Source: an uncultured Simplicispira sp. (GTDB taxonomy: Bacteria; Pseudomonadota; Gammaproteobacteria; Burkholderiales; Burkholderiaceae_C). From it: a stretch of 9,501 nt of DNA. Position numbers and translations under genes: made by a program. Shown one piece after another: positions 1 to 5,971 of this stretch. The stretch spans positions 1 through 9,501 of the forward strand of contig CAIRYF010000349.1 of assembly GCA_903882725.1 (NCBI GenBank), in the 5' to 3' direction. A model generated the notes under the pieces. The model had not been told where the DNA came from and made no database searches. It was given only the letters and a program-made list of their open reading frames with translations. The stretch's first letter is position 1; every line of letters begins with the position of its first letter.

Positions 1-81
1 CCGCATCCATCGCCAGACACCGACAAAGGTGCTGTCGCCGCTATTCGCAAATGGCTGCAAGAGAACGGAGTTACACCATGA
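1..81 (+). CDS. hicA: HicA-family mRNA interferase toxin, C-terminal fragment (cut by window edge)
   Basis: The frame is open from base 1 and ends in TGA at 79-81. It encodes 26 residues that begin PHPSPDTDKGAV and end WLQENGVTP. This matches the usual C-terminus of one HicA subtype (HRPHP...KGAV..VR.FL...GVTP). HicA toxins are small double-stranded-RNA-binding-fold ribonucleases that cleave mRNA and are held inactive by HicB. The catalytic histidine region lies upstream of the window and cannot be seen. The stop codon overlaps the start of the next gene as ATGA, the normal layout of a hicA-hicB operon with translational coupling. The identification rests on the short C-terminal motif together with the HicB-like partner. 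Confidence 0.75.
   Translation, partial: PHPSPDTDKGAVAAIRKWLQENGVTP
67..70 (+). promoter_or_regulatory. Ribosome-binding site deciding the hicB start
   Basis: GGAG lies 7 nt before the ATG at 78, inside the last codons of hicA. It supports a start at 78 over the in-frame ATG at 51, which would add nine residues overlapping the hicA reading frame. Confidence 0.6.
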
Positions 82-410
82 ACACGATGACAATTAACGG
101 CTATCAGGCAGTGATTTCTTTTGATGCCGACATTGAAATGTTCAGGGGTGAATTTGTCAGCCTCAATGGCGGTGCTGATTTTTATGCCGCCGACGTACAA
201 GGGCTGCAGCGCGAAGGTGAAATTTCGCTGCGCGTATTTTTGCAGGCCTGCGAGCGCCGGGGGATTGAGCCGCGCAAGCACTTCTCGGGCAAATTCTCCC
301 TGCGCCTTGACCCCGCGACCCACGAGGCCGCTGCCATCGCCGCCGCCGCTTGCGGTCAAAGCCTTAACCAGTGGACGACTGAAGCCATCAGGCAGGCCGC
401 AGAAATTTGA
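78..410 (+). CDS. hicB: HicB-family antitoxin
   Basis: This 110-residue protein is the probable antitoxin of the hicA fragment just upstream. HicB proteins bind and block HicA and repress their own operon. Residues 6-66 look like the degenerate RNase-H-like HicB fold (GYQAVISFDADIEMFRGEF, then an acidic and aromatic stretch). Residues 68-108 form an Arc/ribbon-helix-helix DNA-binding segment (FSGKFSLRLDP followed by CGQSLNQWTTEAIRQA). The start at 78 is chosen because ATGA overlaps the hicA stop and a GGAG precedes it. The length is normal for this subtype. The next gene, yqhD, begins 96 bp downstream behind a repeat relic and is probably a separate unit. Confidence 0.85.
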   Translation: MNTMTINGYQAVISFDADIEMFRGEFVSLNGGADFYAADVQGLQREGEISLRVFLQACERRGIEPRKHFSGKFSLRLDPATHEAAAIAAAACGQSLNQWTTEAIRQAAEI

Positions 411-418
411 AAATTAAC

Positions 419-476
419 AGCCAAATCACCATCTAGCCCTTATGCAATCTGCGCTTTGCGCTATTGTTTTTATAAA
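419..476 (+). repeat. Intergenic repeat relic (copy B) upstream of yqhD
   Basis: Bases 420-439 (GCCAAATCACCATCTAGCCC) match 8976-8995 at 18 of 20 positions. The following CTTATGCAAT...GCGC resembles the stem of the better-preserved copy at 1694-1752, but the palindrome is decayed. The stretch also holds AT-rich bases (TATAAA at 471-476) that could be part of the yqhD promoter. I cannot find a convincing -35/-10 pair. Confidence 0.5.
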
Positions 477-506
477 TTGAAATGGCCACCCAGTGGCAAA
501 AATCCT

Positions 507-1670
507 ATGTTGAATTTTGAGTTTTACAACCCGACCCTCATCCTGTTTGGCACCGACAAAATCCCTGAGCTGGCCCGCCATGTGCCTGCCGATGCGCGGG
601 TGCTGTTGCTGTACGGCGGTGCCAGTGCGCAAAAAACCGGCACTTTGGACGAAGTTAAAGCGGCGCTGGGCGCGCGCACGGTGTTTGAGTTTGGCGGTAT
701 TGAGCCCAATCCGACCTACGAGACGCTGATGCGCGCCGTTGAGCAAGTGCGCCGCGATGGCATTGATTTTTTGCTGGCCGTGGGCGGCGGCTCGGTGATT
801 GATGGCAGCAAGTTTGTCGCGGCGGCAGCGTGTTTTGACGGCGAACCGTGGGACATTTTGCTCCAGCGCGGCCGCAACATCAGCCGCGCCCTGGCGCTGG
901 GCACGGTGCTGACCTTGCCCGCCACCGGCTCGGAGATGAACAGCGGCGCGGTAGTGACGCGCCAAGCCACGCAGACCAAGCTGGCGTTTTCTAGCCCACA
1001 TTGTTTTCCGGTGTTTTCGGTGCTCGACCCGACCAAGACTTACACCCTGCCGCGCACGCAAATTGCCAACGGCATCGTCGATGCGTTTGTCCACACCGTC
1101 GAGCAGTACCTGACCTACCCGGTGCAAGGCCGGGTGCAAGACCGTTTTGCCGAAGGATTGCTGCAAACGCTGATTGAAATCGCCCCGGCCGCGCTGGCCG
1201 AGCCGCCTGATTACGACAGCCGTGCCAACCTGATGTGGACGGCGACGTTGGCGCTGAACGACCTGATTGGCGCTGGCGTGCCGCAAGACTGGGCGACGCA
1301 CATGATTGGCCACGAGTTGACCGCTCTGTACGGCATCGACCACGCGCGCACGCTGGCCATCGTGCTGCCATCGCTATTGCAAGTGCAGCGCGAGTCCAAA
1401 CGTGCCAAGCTGCTGCAGTACGGCGAGCGCGTGTGGGGCATTTGCAGCGACAGCGGCAGCGAAGACGCACGCATCGACCAAGCGATTGCGCGCACCCGGG
1501 GGTTTTTTGAGGGCGTGGGCATTGGCACGCGCCTGTCCGATTACGGCTTGGGCACCGAGGCGGTGGACGCCGTGGTGGCGCAACTGACCGCACACGGCAT
1601 GGTGGCGCTGGGCGAGCAGCGCAGCATCACACCGCAAGTGAGCCGCGCTATTTTGCTGGCGGCGCTGTAA
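507..1670 (+). CDS. yqhD: YqhD-type iron-containing alcohol dehydrogenase / NADPH-dependent aldehyde reductase
   Basis: This 387-residue protein has the same length as E. coli YqhD and aligns with it along its whole length. YqhD is a soluble group III metal-dependent dehydrogenase that uses NADPH to reduce short-chain and reactive aldehydes such as acrolein, malondialdehyde and glyoxal-related compounds. Visible motifs are the N-terminal YNPT..LFG, GGAS at 37-40 and GGGSVID at 93-99 for nucleotide binding, LPATGSE at 137-143, and the metal ligands D192, H196, H265 and H279 (in VDAFVHT, THMIGHE and GIDHA). They match D194/H198/H267/H281 of the E. coli enzyme with a constant offset. The ATG at 507 is chosen because it aligns with the E. 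coli start. An in-frame TTG at 456 would add 17 residues that fall within repeat DNA. There is no strong ribosome-binding site. In E. coli yqhD is next to the regulator yqhC, but none is seen here. Confidence 0.93.
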   Translation: MLNFEFYNPTLILFGTDKIPELARHVPADARVLLLYGGASAQKTGTLDEVKAALGARTVFEFGGIEPNPTYETLMRAVEQVRRDGIDFLLAVGGGSVIDGSKFVAAAACFDGEPWDILLQRGRNISRALALGTVLTLPATGSEMNSGAVVTRQATQTKLAFSSPHCFPVFSVLDPTKTYTLPRTQIANGIVDAFVHTVEQYLTYPVQGRVQDRFAEGLLQTLIEIAPAALAEPPDYDSRANLMWTATLALNDLIGAGVPQDWATHMIGHELTALYGIDHARTLAIVLPSLLQVQRESKRAKLLQYGERVWGICSDSGSEDARIDQAIARTRGFFEGVGIGTRLSDYGLGTEAVDAVVAQLTAHGMVALGEQRSITPQVSRAILLAAL

Positions 1671-1693
1671 CTGGTCAGCTGGCAGTTTTAAGC

Positions 1694-1752
1694 ATCAAAA
1701 CAGGCTGCAGCGCTTATTGGATAAGCGCTTGCAGCTATTTTTTTGATAGCTC
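1694..1752. repeat. Intergenic repeat, best-preserved copy (A)
   Basis: The copy contains a long imperfect palindrome flanked by AAAA on the left and TTTTTTTGATAGCT on the right. Read on the minus strand, its right edge is AGCTATCAAA (1742-1751). The same 10-mer occurs at 4501-4510 and 9015-9024 on the plus strand. It sits exactly between the convergent yqhD and slyD genes and touches the slyD stop codon (1751-1753). From memory, repeats of this form are common in Comamonadaceae genomes. Confidence 0.6.
1704..1744. terminator. Strong Rho-independent terminator, bidirectional, between yqhD and slyD
   Basis: The left arm 1704-1717 (GCTGCAGCGCTTAT) pairs with 1721-1735 (ATAAGCGCTTGCAGC) across a TGG loop, with a single bulged T at 1729. 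That gives a stem of 14 pairs, followed by seven T at 1738-1744. On the opposite strand the hairpin is followed by a weaker TTTT, so it can also stop slyD transcription. It lies 33 bp after the yqhD stop. Confidence 0.85.
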
Positions 1753-2221
1753 AGTGCTGATGGCCGTGTTCGCCGTGGACATGGCGGTGGGTGATTTCTT
1801 CGGCTGAGGCGGCGCGCACGGCGGTGACTTTGCAGCTAAAGCGCAGCGCCTGCCCGGCCAGCGGGTGGTTGCCGTCCAAATGCACTTGGGTGCCCTTGAT
1901 TTTGACGACGTTAAACACCTGCGGCTGGCCGTCAGCGCCCGCGCCTTGCAGGCGTCCGCCCACTTTGACGCCGGGCGGAAACTCGGTTTTAGGAATGGTG
2001 CGCACCAGCGCCGGGTCGTGCTGGCCAAAGGCGTCTTCTGGCGTCAAATCCAGCGCGGTGGCAAAGCCTGCGGCTTGGCCTTGCAGGGCGGCTTCAACCT
2101 TGGGAAAGATGTTGTCGTAGCCGCCGTGCAAGTACGACAAATGGCCGCTGTCGAGCGGCTTGCCCTGTGGGCTGGTGACTTGGTAGCTCAGGGTGACGGC
2201 GGTGTCTTGGGTGATGTGCAT
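1751..2221 (-). CDS. slyD: SlyD-like FKBP-type peptidyl-prolyl cis-trans isomerase
   Basis: This 156-residue cytoplasmic protein belongs to the SlyD/FkpB branch of FKBP isomerases, which catalyse prolyl isomerisation and act as folding chaperones. SlyD also supplies nickel to hydrogenase or urease maturation in some bacteria. The FKBP half-domains are residues 1-62 (DTAVTLSYQV; YLHGGYDNIFPKVEAALQG) and about 115-137 (LDGNHPLAGQALRFSCKV). Between them is the inserted chaperone flap, the IF domain (TPEDAFGQHDPALV...). The tail is histidine-rich (H145, 147, 149, 152, 154, 156), as in metal-binding SlyD, but it is short and lacks the cysteines of the E. coli tail. The gene lies 54 bp after the receiver/TPR gene on the same strand and may be read through from it. 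Those 54 bp hold a 10-bp tandem repeat. No clear ribosome-binding site is seen. Confidence 0.9.
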   Translation of the reverse strand: MHITQDTAVTLSYQVTSPQGKPLDSGHLSYLHGGYDNIFPKVEAALQGQAAGFATALDLTPEDAFGQHDPALVRTIPKTEFPPGVKVGGRLQGAGADGQPQVFNVVKIKGTQVHLDGNHPLAGQALRFSCKVTAVRAASAEEITHRHVHGEHGHQH

Positions 2222-2236
2222 GGTGCGGTGCCGATA

Positions 2237-2276
2237 GCAGAAATTAGCAGAAGCTGGCAGAAACTGGCGGAAGTAT
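2237..2276. repeat. Four-unit 10-bp tandem repeat upstream of slyD
   Basis: The units start at 2237, 2247, 2257 and 2267: GCAGAAATTA, GCAGAAGCTG, GCAGAAACTG, GCGGAAGTAT. Each has the core GC(A/G)GAA, spaced at about one helical turn. The array fills most of the gap between the stop codon of the receiver/TPR gene and the slyD start. The period is not a multiple of three, so it is not a coding repeat. Confidence 0.7.
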
Positions 2277-4048
2277 CAGGGGTTGACGTTGGCAGCGGCC
2301 ATGGTGGGTTGCAGCGGTGGCGTGTCCATGCCGCGCAGGCTGACACCGCCAGACTGGCGCATATTGCGGTCACCCAGCACCGGCTTGTTGTAGGCTGTGC
2401 CTAGCGTTTGACGCCACGGTTGAATTTTTTCGGTCAGTTCAGCTGCGTTGTAGATATCGCCTTGGTAGCGTTGCAGCACGCGCCATGCGGTTTCAATTAT
2501 TTTGGCGTTCAGGCTGCTCAAGCCGTGGGCAAGCAGGGCTTCGACGGTTTTGCCCGGCTCGCCGTTGCGGCTCGGTGACAGCGCTTGCTCTAGCATCTGT
2601 AGAACGTGCGTGTTGCAGTTGTTCAGCAGTTCACAAAAACGCGGGTCTTTGCGCGCAGCGCCCATCAGCAGCTCAGACATGGCCATTGAGGTGGCAAAAC
2701 GCATTCCCAGTTTGTGTACTACTTGCTCGGCGTTGGGGACAGTGATGTTGCGCGTAGGCAGCAGCGCCAGCACCGACAGCAGGTTGCAGGCGGCTTCAAA
2801 GTCAAAGTCGGGCTCCAAAATGGCCTGTGTCAGCAGGGCCAGCGCTTGGAGCGTTGGGGCTTGCATCTCGGCTTGCATCTCGGCTTCTGTTTTATCGTCG
2901 CCCTTGCGCTTGCCATAGTCCTTGCCCTTGTCTTTACCCTTGTCTTTGCCCATCTCCATGCAGGCGTCTAGCACTTGCAGTGTTTGCACCATGCGGCGCA
3001 GGCGCACTGACTCGGGGTTGCGCTCGGCCATGCGCTGTTGATCTAGCAAAAACTGGCGCAGTTGTTTGGGCTCGTCGATTTCAAAGCGGGCAATGCCCAG
3101 CAGTGTCAGTGTTTGGCCGTCAAACATTTTGGAGCCCAGGCCCAGGCGCACCGAACTCTCTAGCAAGCCAATCGCTTTTTGTTTGTCCCCCAAATAAAAA
3201 GCCAACATACCGTGGCGCTGCAGCCGGGCGATAGACGACGGCGTCAGCTCGGTCGACATTTGGTAGGCCTTGAGCGCTTCCTCAAACTGGCCCAGTTCCA
3301 TCAGCGTGCGTGCCAAGTTGTCGTAGGCGTCGGCGTAGCCGGTTTCATCGATCAGCAGGGTTTCTAGCAGCGGTTTGGCCTTGTGGGGCTGGCCCATTTC
3401 CAGTTGCACCCGCGCCAGCCCCAGGCGTGCCCAAGGGGCTTTTTCGCTGCTGAGTACGGTTTCGTAGAGCTTTTGCACCATGTCAAAACGCCCCAAGCGC
3501 AGCAATAATTCAGCGCCTATGCGGGCGGCGTAAGTCCAGTAAAGACCCCGCTCGTTCATGCGCATCAAGCACAGGCGCGCGGCTTGTGTGAACTCTTGTT
3601 CTTCGATGGCTTGGTGGATGTCTTGCAGCGCCACTTTGCGCTGGCGTGCCTGAGAGATGCGGTCTTGCAAGCGCGCAGCGGTAAAGGGCTTGAGCAAGTA
3701 GGAGTCAAGCATTGACTCGGCAGCTTCAGAAACTTTGCTGTAGGACGCCTCAGGCGTGACCATGATGAAAACCGTCGCCAGCGGCAGCATTCCGCCCCGG
3801 CGCAAGTCGTCAAGCAACTCCTGCCCAGTGACCGATTCTTGCGGAAAGTTTTGCTCACACAGCACGATGTCAAAGGTTTGCGCCTCCAAGTGTCGGCGCG
3901 CATCGCTGGCGCGCGAGGCCTGGCGAACAGAACGCACGCCCAGCTCGCGCAATTGCGACAGCATGACGCTGCGGGTAGCGTTGTTGGCATCCGCAATCAA
4001 GGCCGTAGCCTGGGTTAAATCGTTGGTAATAGTTCGGTTCCAGCTCAT
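2276..4048 (-). CDS. Degenerate response-regulator receiver with TPR repeats
   Basis: This 590-residue cytoplasmic protein has three parts. Residues 14-135 have a CheY-like receiver fold (ALIADANNATRS; FDIVLCEQNFP; IMVTPEA; YLLKPF). Residues about 150-350 hold several tetratricopeptide repeats, clearest at 203-233 (APWARLGLARVQLEMGQ) and 237-270 (GYADAYDNLARTLMELGQ), and are a likely protein-binding surface. A helical C-terminal region of about 400-560 follows a charged linker (366-397; GKDKGKDKGKD, then two TEAEMQAEMQA-like units). In the receiver, T98 and K120 are kept. The usual phospho-accepting Asp is Glu (E65), and the second acidic-pocket residue is Ala (A21 after D20). Ordinary phosphorylation is therefore unlikely, and the domain may act as a fixed or ligand-sensing module. 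No DNA-binding output domain is seen. It follows the zinc-ribbon gene by 51 bp on the same strand. The specific pathway is unknown. Confidence 0.8.
   Translation of the reverse strand: MSWNRTITNDLTQATALIADANNATRSVMLSQLRELGVRSVRQASRASDARRHLEAQTFDIVLCEQNFPQESVTGQELLDDLRRGGMLPLATVFIMVTPEASYSKVSEAAESMLDSYLLKPFTAARLQDRISQARQRKVALQDIHQAIEEQEFTQAARLCLMRMNERGLYWTYAARIGAELLLRLGRFDMVQKLYETVLSSEKAPWARLGLARVQLEMGQPHKAKPLLETLLIDETGYADAYDNLARTLMELGQFEEALKAYQMSTELTPSSIARLQRHGMLAFYLGDKQKAIGLLESSVRLGLGSKMFDGQTLTLLGIARFEIDEPKQLRQFLLDQQRMAERNPESVRLRRMVQTLQVLDACMEMGKDKGKDKGKDYGKRKGDDKTEAEMQAEMQAPTLQALALLTQAILEPDFDFEAACNLLSVLALLPTRNITVPNAEQVVHKLGMRFATSMAMSELLMGAARKDPRFCELLNNCNTHVLQMLEQALSPSRNGEPGKTVEALLAHGLSSLNAKIIETAWRVLQRYQGDIYNAAELTEKIQPWRQTLGTAYNKPVLGDRNMRQSGGVSLRGMDTPPLQPTMAAANVNP
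2859..2882. repeat. Two exact 12-bp tandem units inside the receiver/TPR gene
   Basis: GCTTGCATCTCG occurs twice in a row (2859-2870 and 2871-2882). On the minus strand the units encode the repeated AEMQ residues near 389-397. Twelve bases keep the frame, so gain or loss of a unit would only change linker length. Confidence 0.8.
2925..2948. repeat. Two 12-bp tandem units encoding the Lys/Asp-rich linker
   Basis: CCCTTGTCTTTA (2925-2936) is followed by CCCTTGTCTTTG (2937-2948), with a decayed third unit at 2913-2924. They encode the GKDK repeats at about residues 367-378 of the receiver/TPR protein. Confidence 0.8.
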
Positions 4049-4099
4049 AGGTCGATTTTGCCCCGAGATAGATGGCTTTGGCGCATAACAACTTTGGCC

Positions 4100-4351
4100 T
4101 TAGCGGCCTATTACCGACCAACCGGCGTGTAAATTGGTCTTGTCGTTTTCGTATTCCCAAGCAGTGCCGCAGTGGTCGCAGACATAGCGCGTCACAGTCA
4201 CTAGGCCGTGGTCGCGCTCTTCTTTTCGGTTGCCCCGCTGCACCAGCTCGGGGTGGCCGGGGGCGCGGCGCCAGTTGCGCTGTATGCCAGTGCAGCCGTC
4301 GCACAGCTCCATTTTTTTCAGTTCGCTCTGTCGAGCCAAGTCTTTGGTCAT
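4100..4351 (-). CDS. Small zinc-ribbon protein of unknown function
   Basis: This 83-residue protein has two Cys pairs, CDGC (C17, C20) and CDHC (C58, C61), spaced as in a zinc ribbon. Between them is a basic stretch (RNWRRAPGHPELVQRGNRKEE), and the end is aromatic (GTAWEYEND...HAGWSVIGR). I read it as a conserved hypothetical protein that binds one zinc ion, possibly contacting nucleic acid or protein, but no function can be named. The start at 4351 (MTKDLARQ) is preferred. An upstream in-frame ATG at 4408 would add 19 low-complexity residues (Ser/Thr/Pro/His) that do not look conserved. Neither start has a strong ribosome-binding site. It lies 51 bp before the receiver/TPR gene, and the two probably form one transcription unit. 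Confidence 0.75.
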   Translation of the reverse strand: MTKDLARQSELKKMELCDGCTGIQRNWRRAPGHPELVQRGNRKEERDHGLVTVTRYVCDHCGTAWEYENDKTNLHAGWSVIGR

Positions 4352-4464
4352 GTGGATGCCGTGTGGTGGTGTTGATGTTGATGTTGTGGGGTGCTGGAGA
4401 GAGAACAAGGAGCGCAGGACGGCTACTTTAACGAAATTACTGCTGTAGGGCCAAAAATACAGAT

Positions 4465-4511
4465 AAAACCTGCTCTGGCCTTTATGTTGCTTGCGCTTGT
4501 AGCTATCAAAT
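4465..4511 (+). repeat. Intergenic repeat relic (copy C)
   Basis: AAAACCTGCTCTGGCC, then CTTTATGTTGCTTGCGCTTG, then TAGCTATCAAA (4500-4510) repeats the layout of copies A and D. The right-hand TAGCTATCAAA is identical to 9014-9024. The central palindrome is mostly lost, so it probably no longer terminates transcription. It sits between the divergent zinc-ribbon and yjjJ genes. Confidence 0.55.
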
Positions 4512-4627
4512 TAGGAATGTCCGTCAAGCCAAAAATATCTATTCAATACAATGTTAAAAATAAGACTAAGACATTGATTTTAATTAAAATATTTTAATTT
4601 ACATCTATTCAAAATAAGCCCTATTAA
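4512..4627 (+). promoter_or_regulatory. AT-rich upstream region of yjjJ with palindromes and a direct repeat
   Basis: By hand count this stretch is about one-fifth G+C, against about 60% around it. It contains a perfect 14-bp palindrome ATTTTAATTAAAAT (4577-4590), which overlaps a 10-bp palindrome AAAATATTTT (4586-4595). A direct repeat ATCTATTCAA occurs at 4537-4546 and 4603-4612. A possible -35 TTGATT (4574-4579) is followed 15 bp later by TAATTT (4595-4600), a weak pairing. The palindromes are candidate operators for the winged-helix domain fused to the downstream HipA-like protein. The regulatory role is inference. Confidence 0.45.
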
Positions 4628-5968
4628 ATGCCTGCACCTATGCCCATGACCGACCCCACCACCGACCCCGCCACCAAAGCCCTGCAAGCGCTGCGCCGCC
4701 AAGGCGGCGTTTTGAGCAGCGCCGAGCTGCAAGAGCTGTTGGGCATCAGCCAGTCGAGCGTGTCGCGTGCGCTGGCACCGCTGCTGGCTTCGGGGCAGGT
4801 GCGCAAGGTGGGCGCAGCGCGCACGCAGCGCTATGTGCTGGTGCGCCAAGTAGCGGGCGTGGGTGCTGAAGTTGCTCTGATGCGCGTGGATACTTGCGGT
4901 CAGCCGTCGCCCTTTGGCCGGATGTTGGCGCTGGCCGGTGGTGGTTTTTGGGTGGACGAGGCAGACGGCGTGAGCGAGCAACACGATGGTCTGCCGTGGT
5001 TTTTGGACGATATGCGCCCACAAGGCTTTATTGGCCGCACCTTTGCGCACAGCCACCCTGCCCTGCAGCTGGGCAGCGACCCACGCCAGTGGAGTGAAGA
5101 CGACGTGCTGCGCGCGCTGACGCAGTGCGGCGAAGACCAGCCGGGCAATTTGGTCATTGGCGTCGATTCATTCGAGCGTTTTCACACTTTGTCTGAGCGC
5201 GCCTTGCGCGCGGCCAGCGCAGCCGACTATCCCGCACTGGCGCAGCGCGCCATGCAGGGCGCGCACCCCGGCTCGTCGGCGGGGGGCGAGCAGCCTAAGT
5301 TTTGCTGTAGCACGGCGGGGCGCAGCGTTATTGTCAAGTTCTCGCCAGCGGGCAACTCGCCGGCCGAGCAGCGCATCCGTGATTTACTGGTCTGTGAGCA
5401 TTTGGCGCTGACCACCTTGGCCCAAGCCGGTGTACCGGCTGCGCACACAGCGGTGTTTGAGAGCGCTGGTCGGGTATTTTTAGAGTCCGAGCGCTTTGAC
5501 CGCACCACCGCCCTGAATGCCCAAGGCCTGCCTGGGCGCATCGGCATGGTGTCGTTGCAGGTATATAACGCGCAGTACGTGGGTGACATTGACAACTGGG
5601 CGGCGACAGCTTTGCGCCTAGAAGCGCGTGGCCTGATCAGCGCTACCGACGCGCGCCACCTGTGCTTGCTCGAAGCCTACGGCCAGCTGATTGCCAACAC
5701 TGACCGGCACTACGGCAACATCTCGTTTGTGCTACAGGGCGATGACTGGGCGCTGTCGCCGACCTACGATATGTTGCCCATGCTCTATATGCCAATTCAC
5801 AGCGAAATCGTACCCCGCGACTTTGCCGCCGCCCCGCCCCAACCCAGTGCGGCCACCTCGGCGGTGTGGCCGTTGGCGCGGCAATTGGCGGGGGAGTTTT
5901 GGCACCGGGCGGCGCAGGATGCGCGCATTTCACCCGGTTTCAGGGCGATAGCGGCAGCGAACGTCTAA
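4628..5968 (+). CDS. yjjJ: HipA-family toxin-like Ser/Thr kinase, YjjJ (HipH) type
   Basis: This 446-residue protein is close to the length of E. coli YjjJ. HipA-family proteins are protein Ser/Thr kinases whose activity halts growth. YjjJ types carry their own DNA-binding domain and have no dedicated HipB next to them. Residues about 15-72 form a winged helix-turn-helix (LSSAELQELLGISQSSVSRALAPLL). The kinase core shows the ATP loop GSSAGGEQPKF (215-225), the nucleotide-binding lysine K237 (IVKFSP), the catalytic motif NTDRHYGN (N357, D359, N364) and the metal-binding D381 in LSPTYDMLPMLY. All expected kinase residues are present, so it looks active. Alternative starts are ATGs at 4640 and 4646; 4628 is the first, and none has a clear ribosome-binding site. 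No antitoxin-like gene adjoins it. It ends 3 bp before the convergent OmpA-like gene, with no hairpin between. Confidence 0.88.
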   Translation: MPAPMPMTDPTTDPATKALQALRRQGGVLSSAELQELLGISQSSVSRALAPLLASGQVRKVGAARTQRYVLVRQVAGVGAEVALMRVDTCGQPSPFGRMLALAGGGFWVDEADGVSEQHDGLPWFLDDMRPQGFIGRTFAHSHPALQLGSDPRQWSEDDVLRALTQCGEDQPGNLVIGVDSFERFHTLSERALRAASAADYPALAQRAMQGAHPGSSAGGEQPKFCCSTAGRSVIVKFSPAGNSPAEQRIRDLLVCEHLALTTLAQAGVPAAHTAVFESAGRVFLESERFDRTTALNAQGLPGRIGMVSLQVYNAQYVGDIDNWAATALRLEARGLISATDARHLCLLEAYGQLIANTDRHYGNISFVLQGDDWALSPTYDMLPMLYMPIHSEIVPRDFAAAPPQPSAATSAVWPLARQLAGEFWHRAAQDARISPGFRAIAAANV

Positions 5969-5971
5969 TGT

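Noticed and set aside
456..506. N-terminal extension of yqhD from a TTG at 456
   Set aside because: The 17 extra residues fall in repeat relic B and have no counterpart in E. coli YqhD, whose start aligns with the ATG at 507.
426..1343. Long open frame (305 codons) on the minus strand opposite yqhD
   Set aside because: The translation is Arg/His/Gln-rich with no recognisable fold, typical of antisense frames in high-G+C coding DNA; the opposite strand encodes a full-length YqhD with all metal ligands.
1865..2404. 179-codon plus-strand frame across slyD and the end of the receiver/TPR gene
   Set aside because: It spans two real genes on the other strand and has no domain or ribosome-binding site; judged an antisense artefact.
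4391..4597. Small plus-strand frame (68 codons) in the gap before yjjJ
   Set aside because: It starts inside the leader of the zinc-ribbon gene, runs through repeat copy C and AT-rich control DNA, and has no ribosome-binding site.
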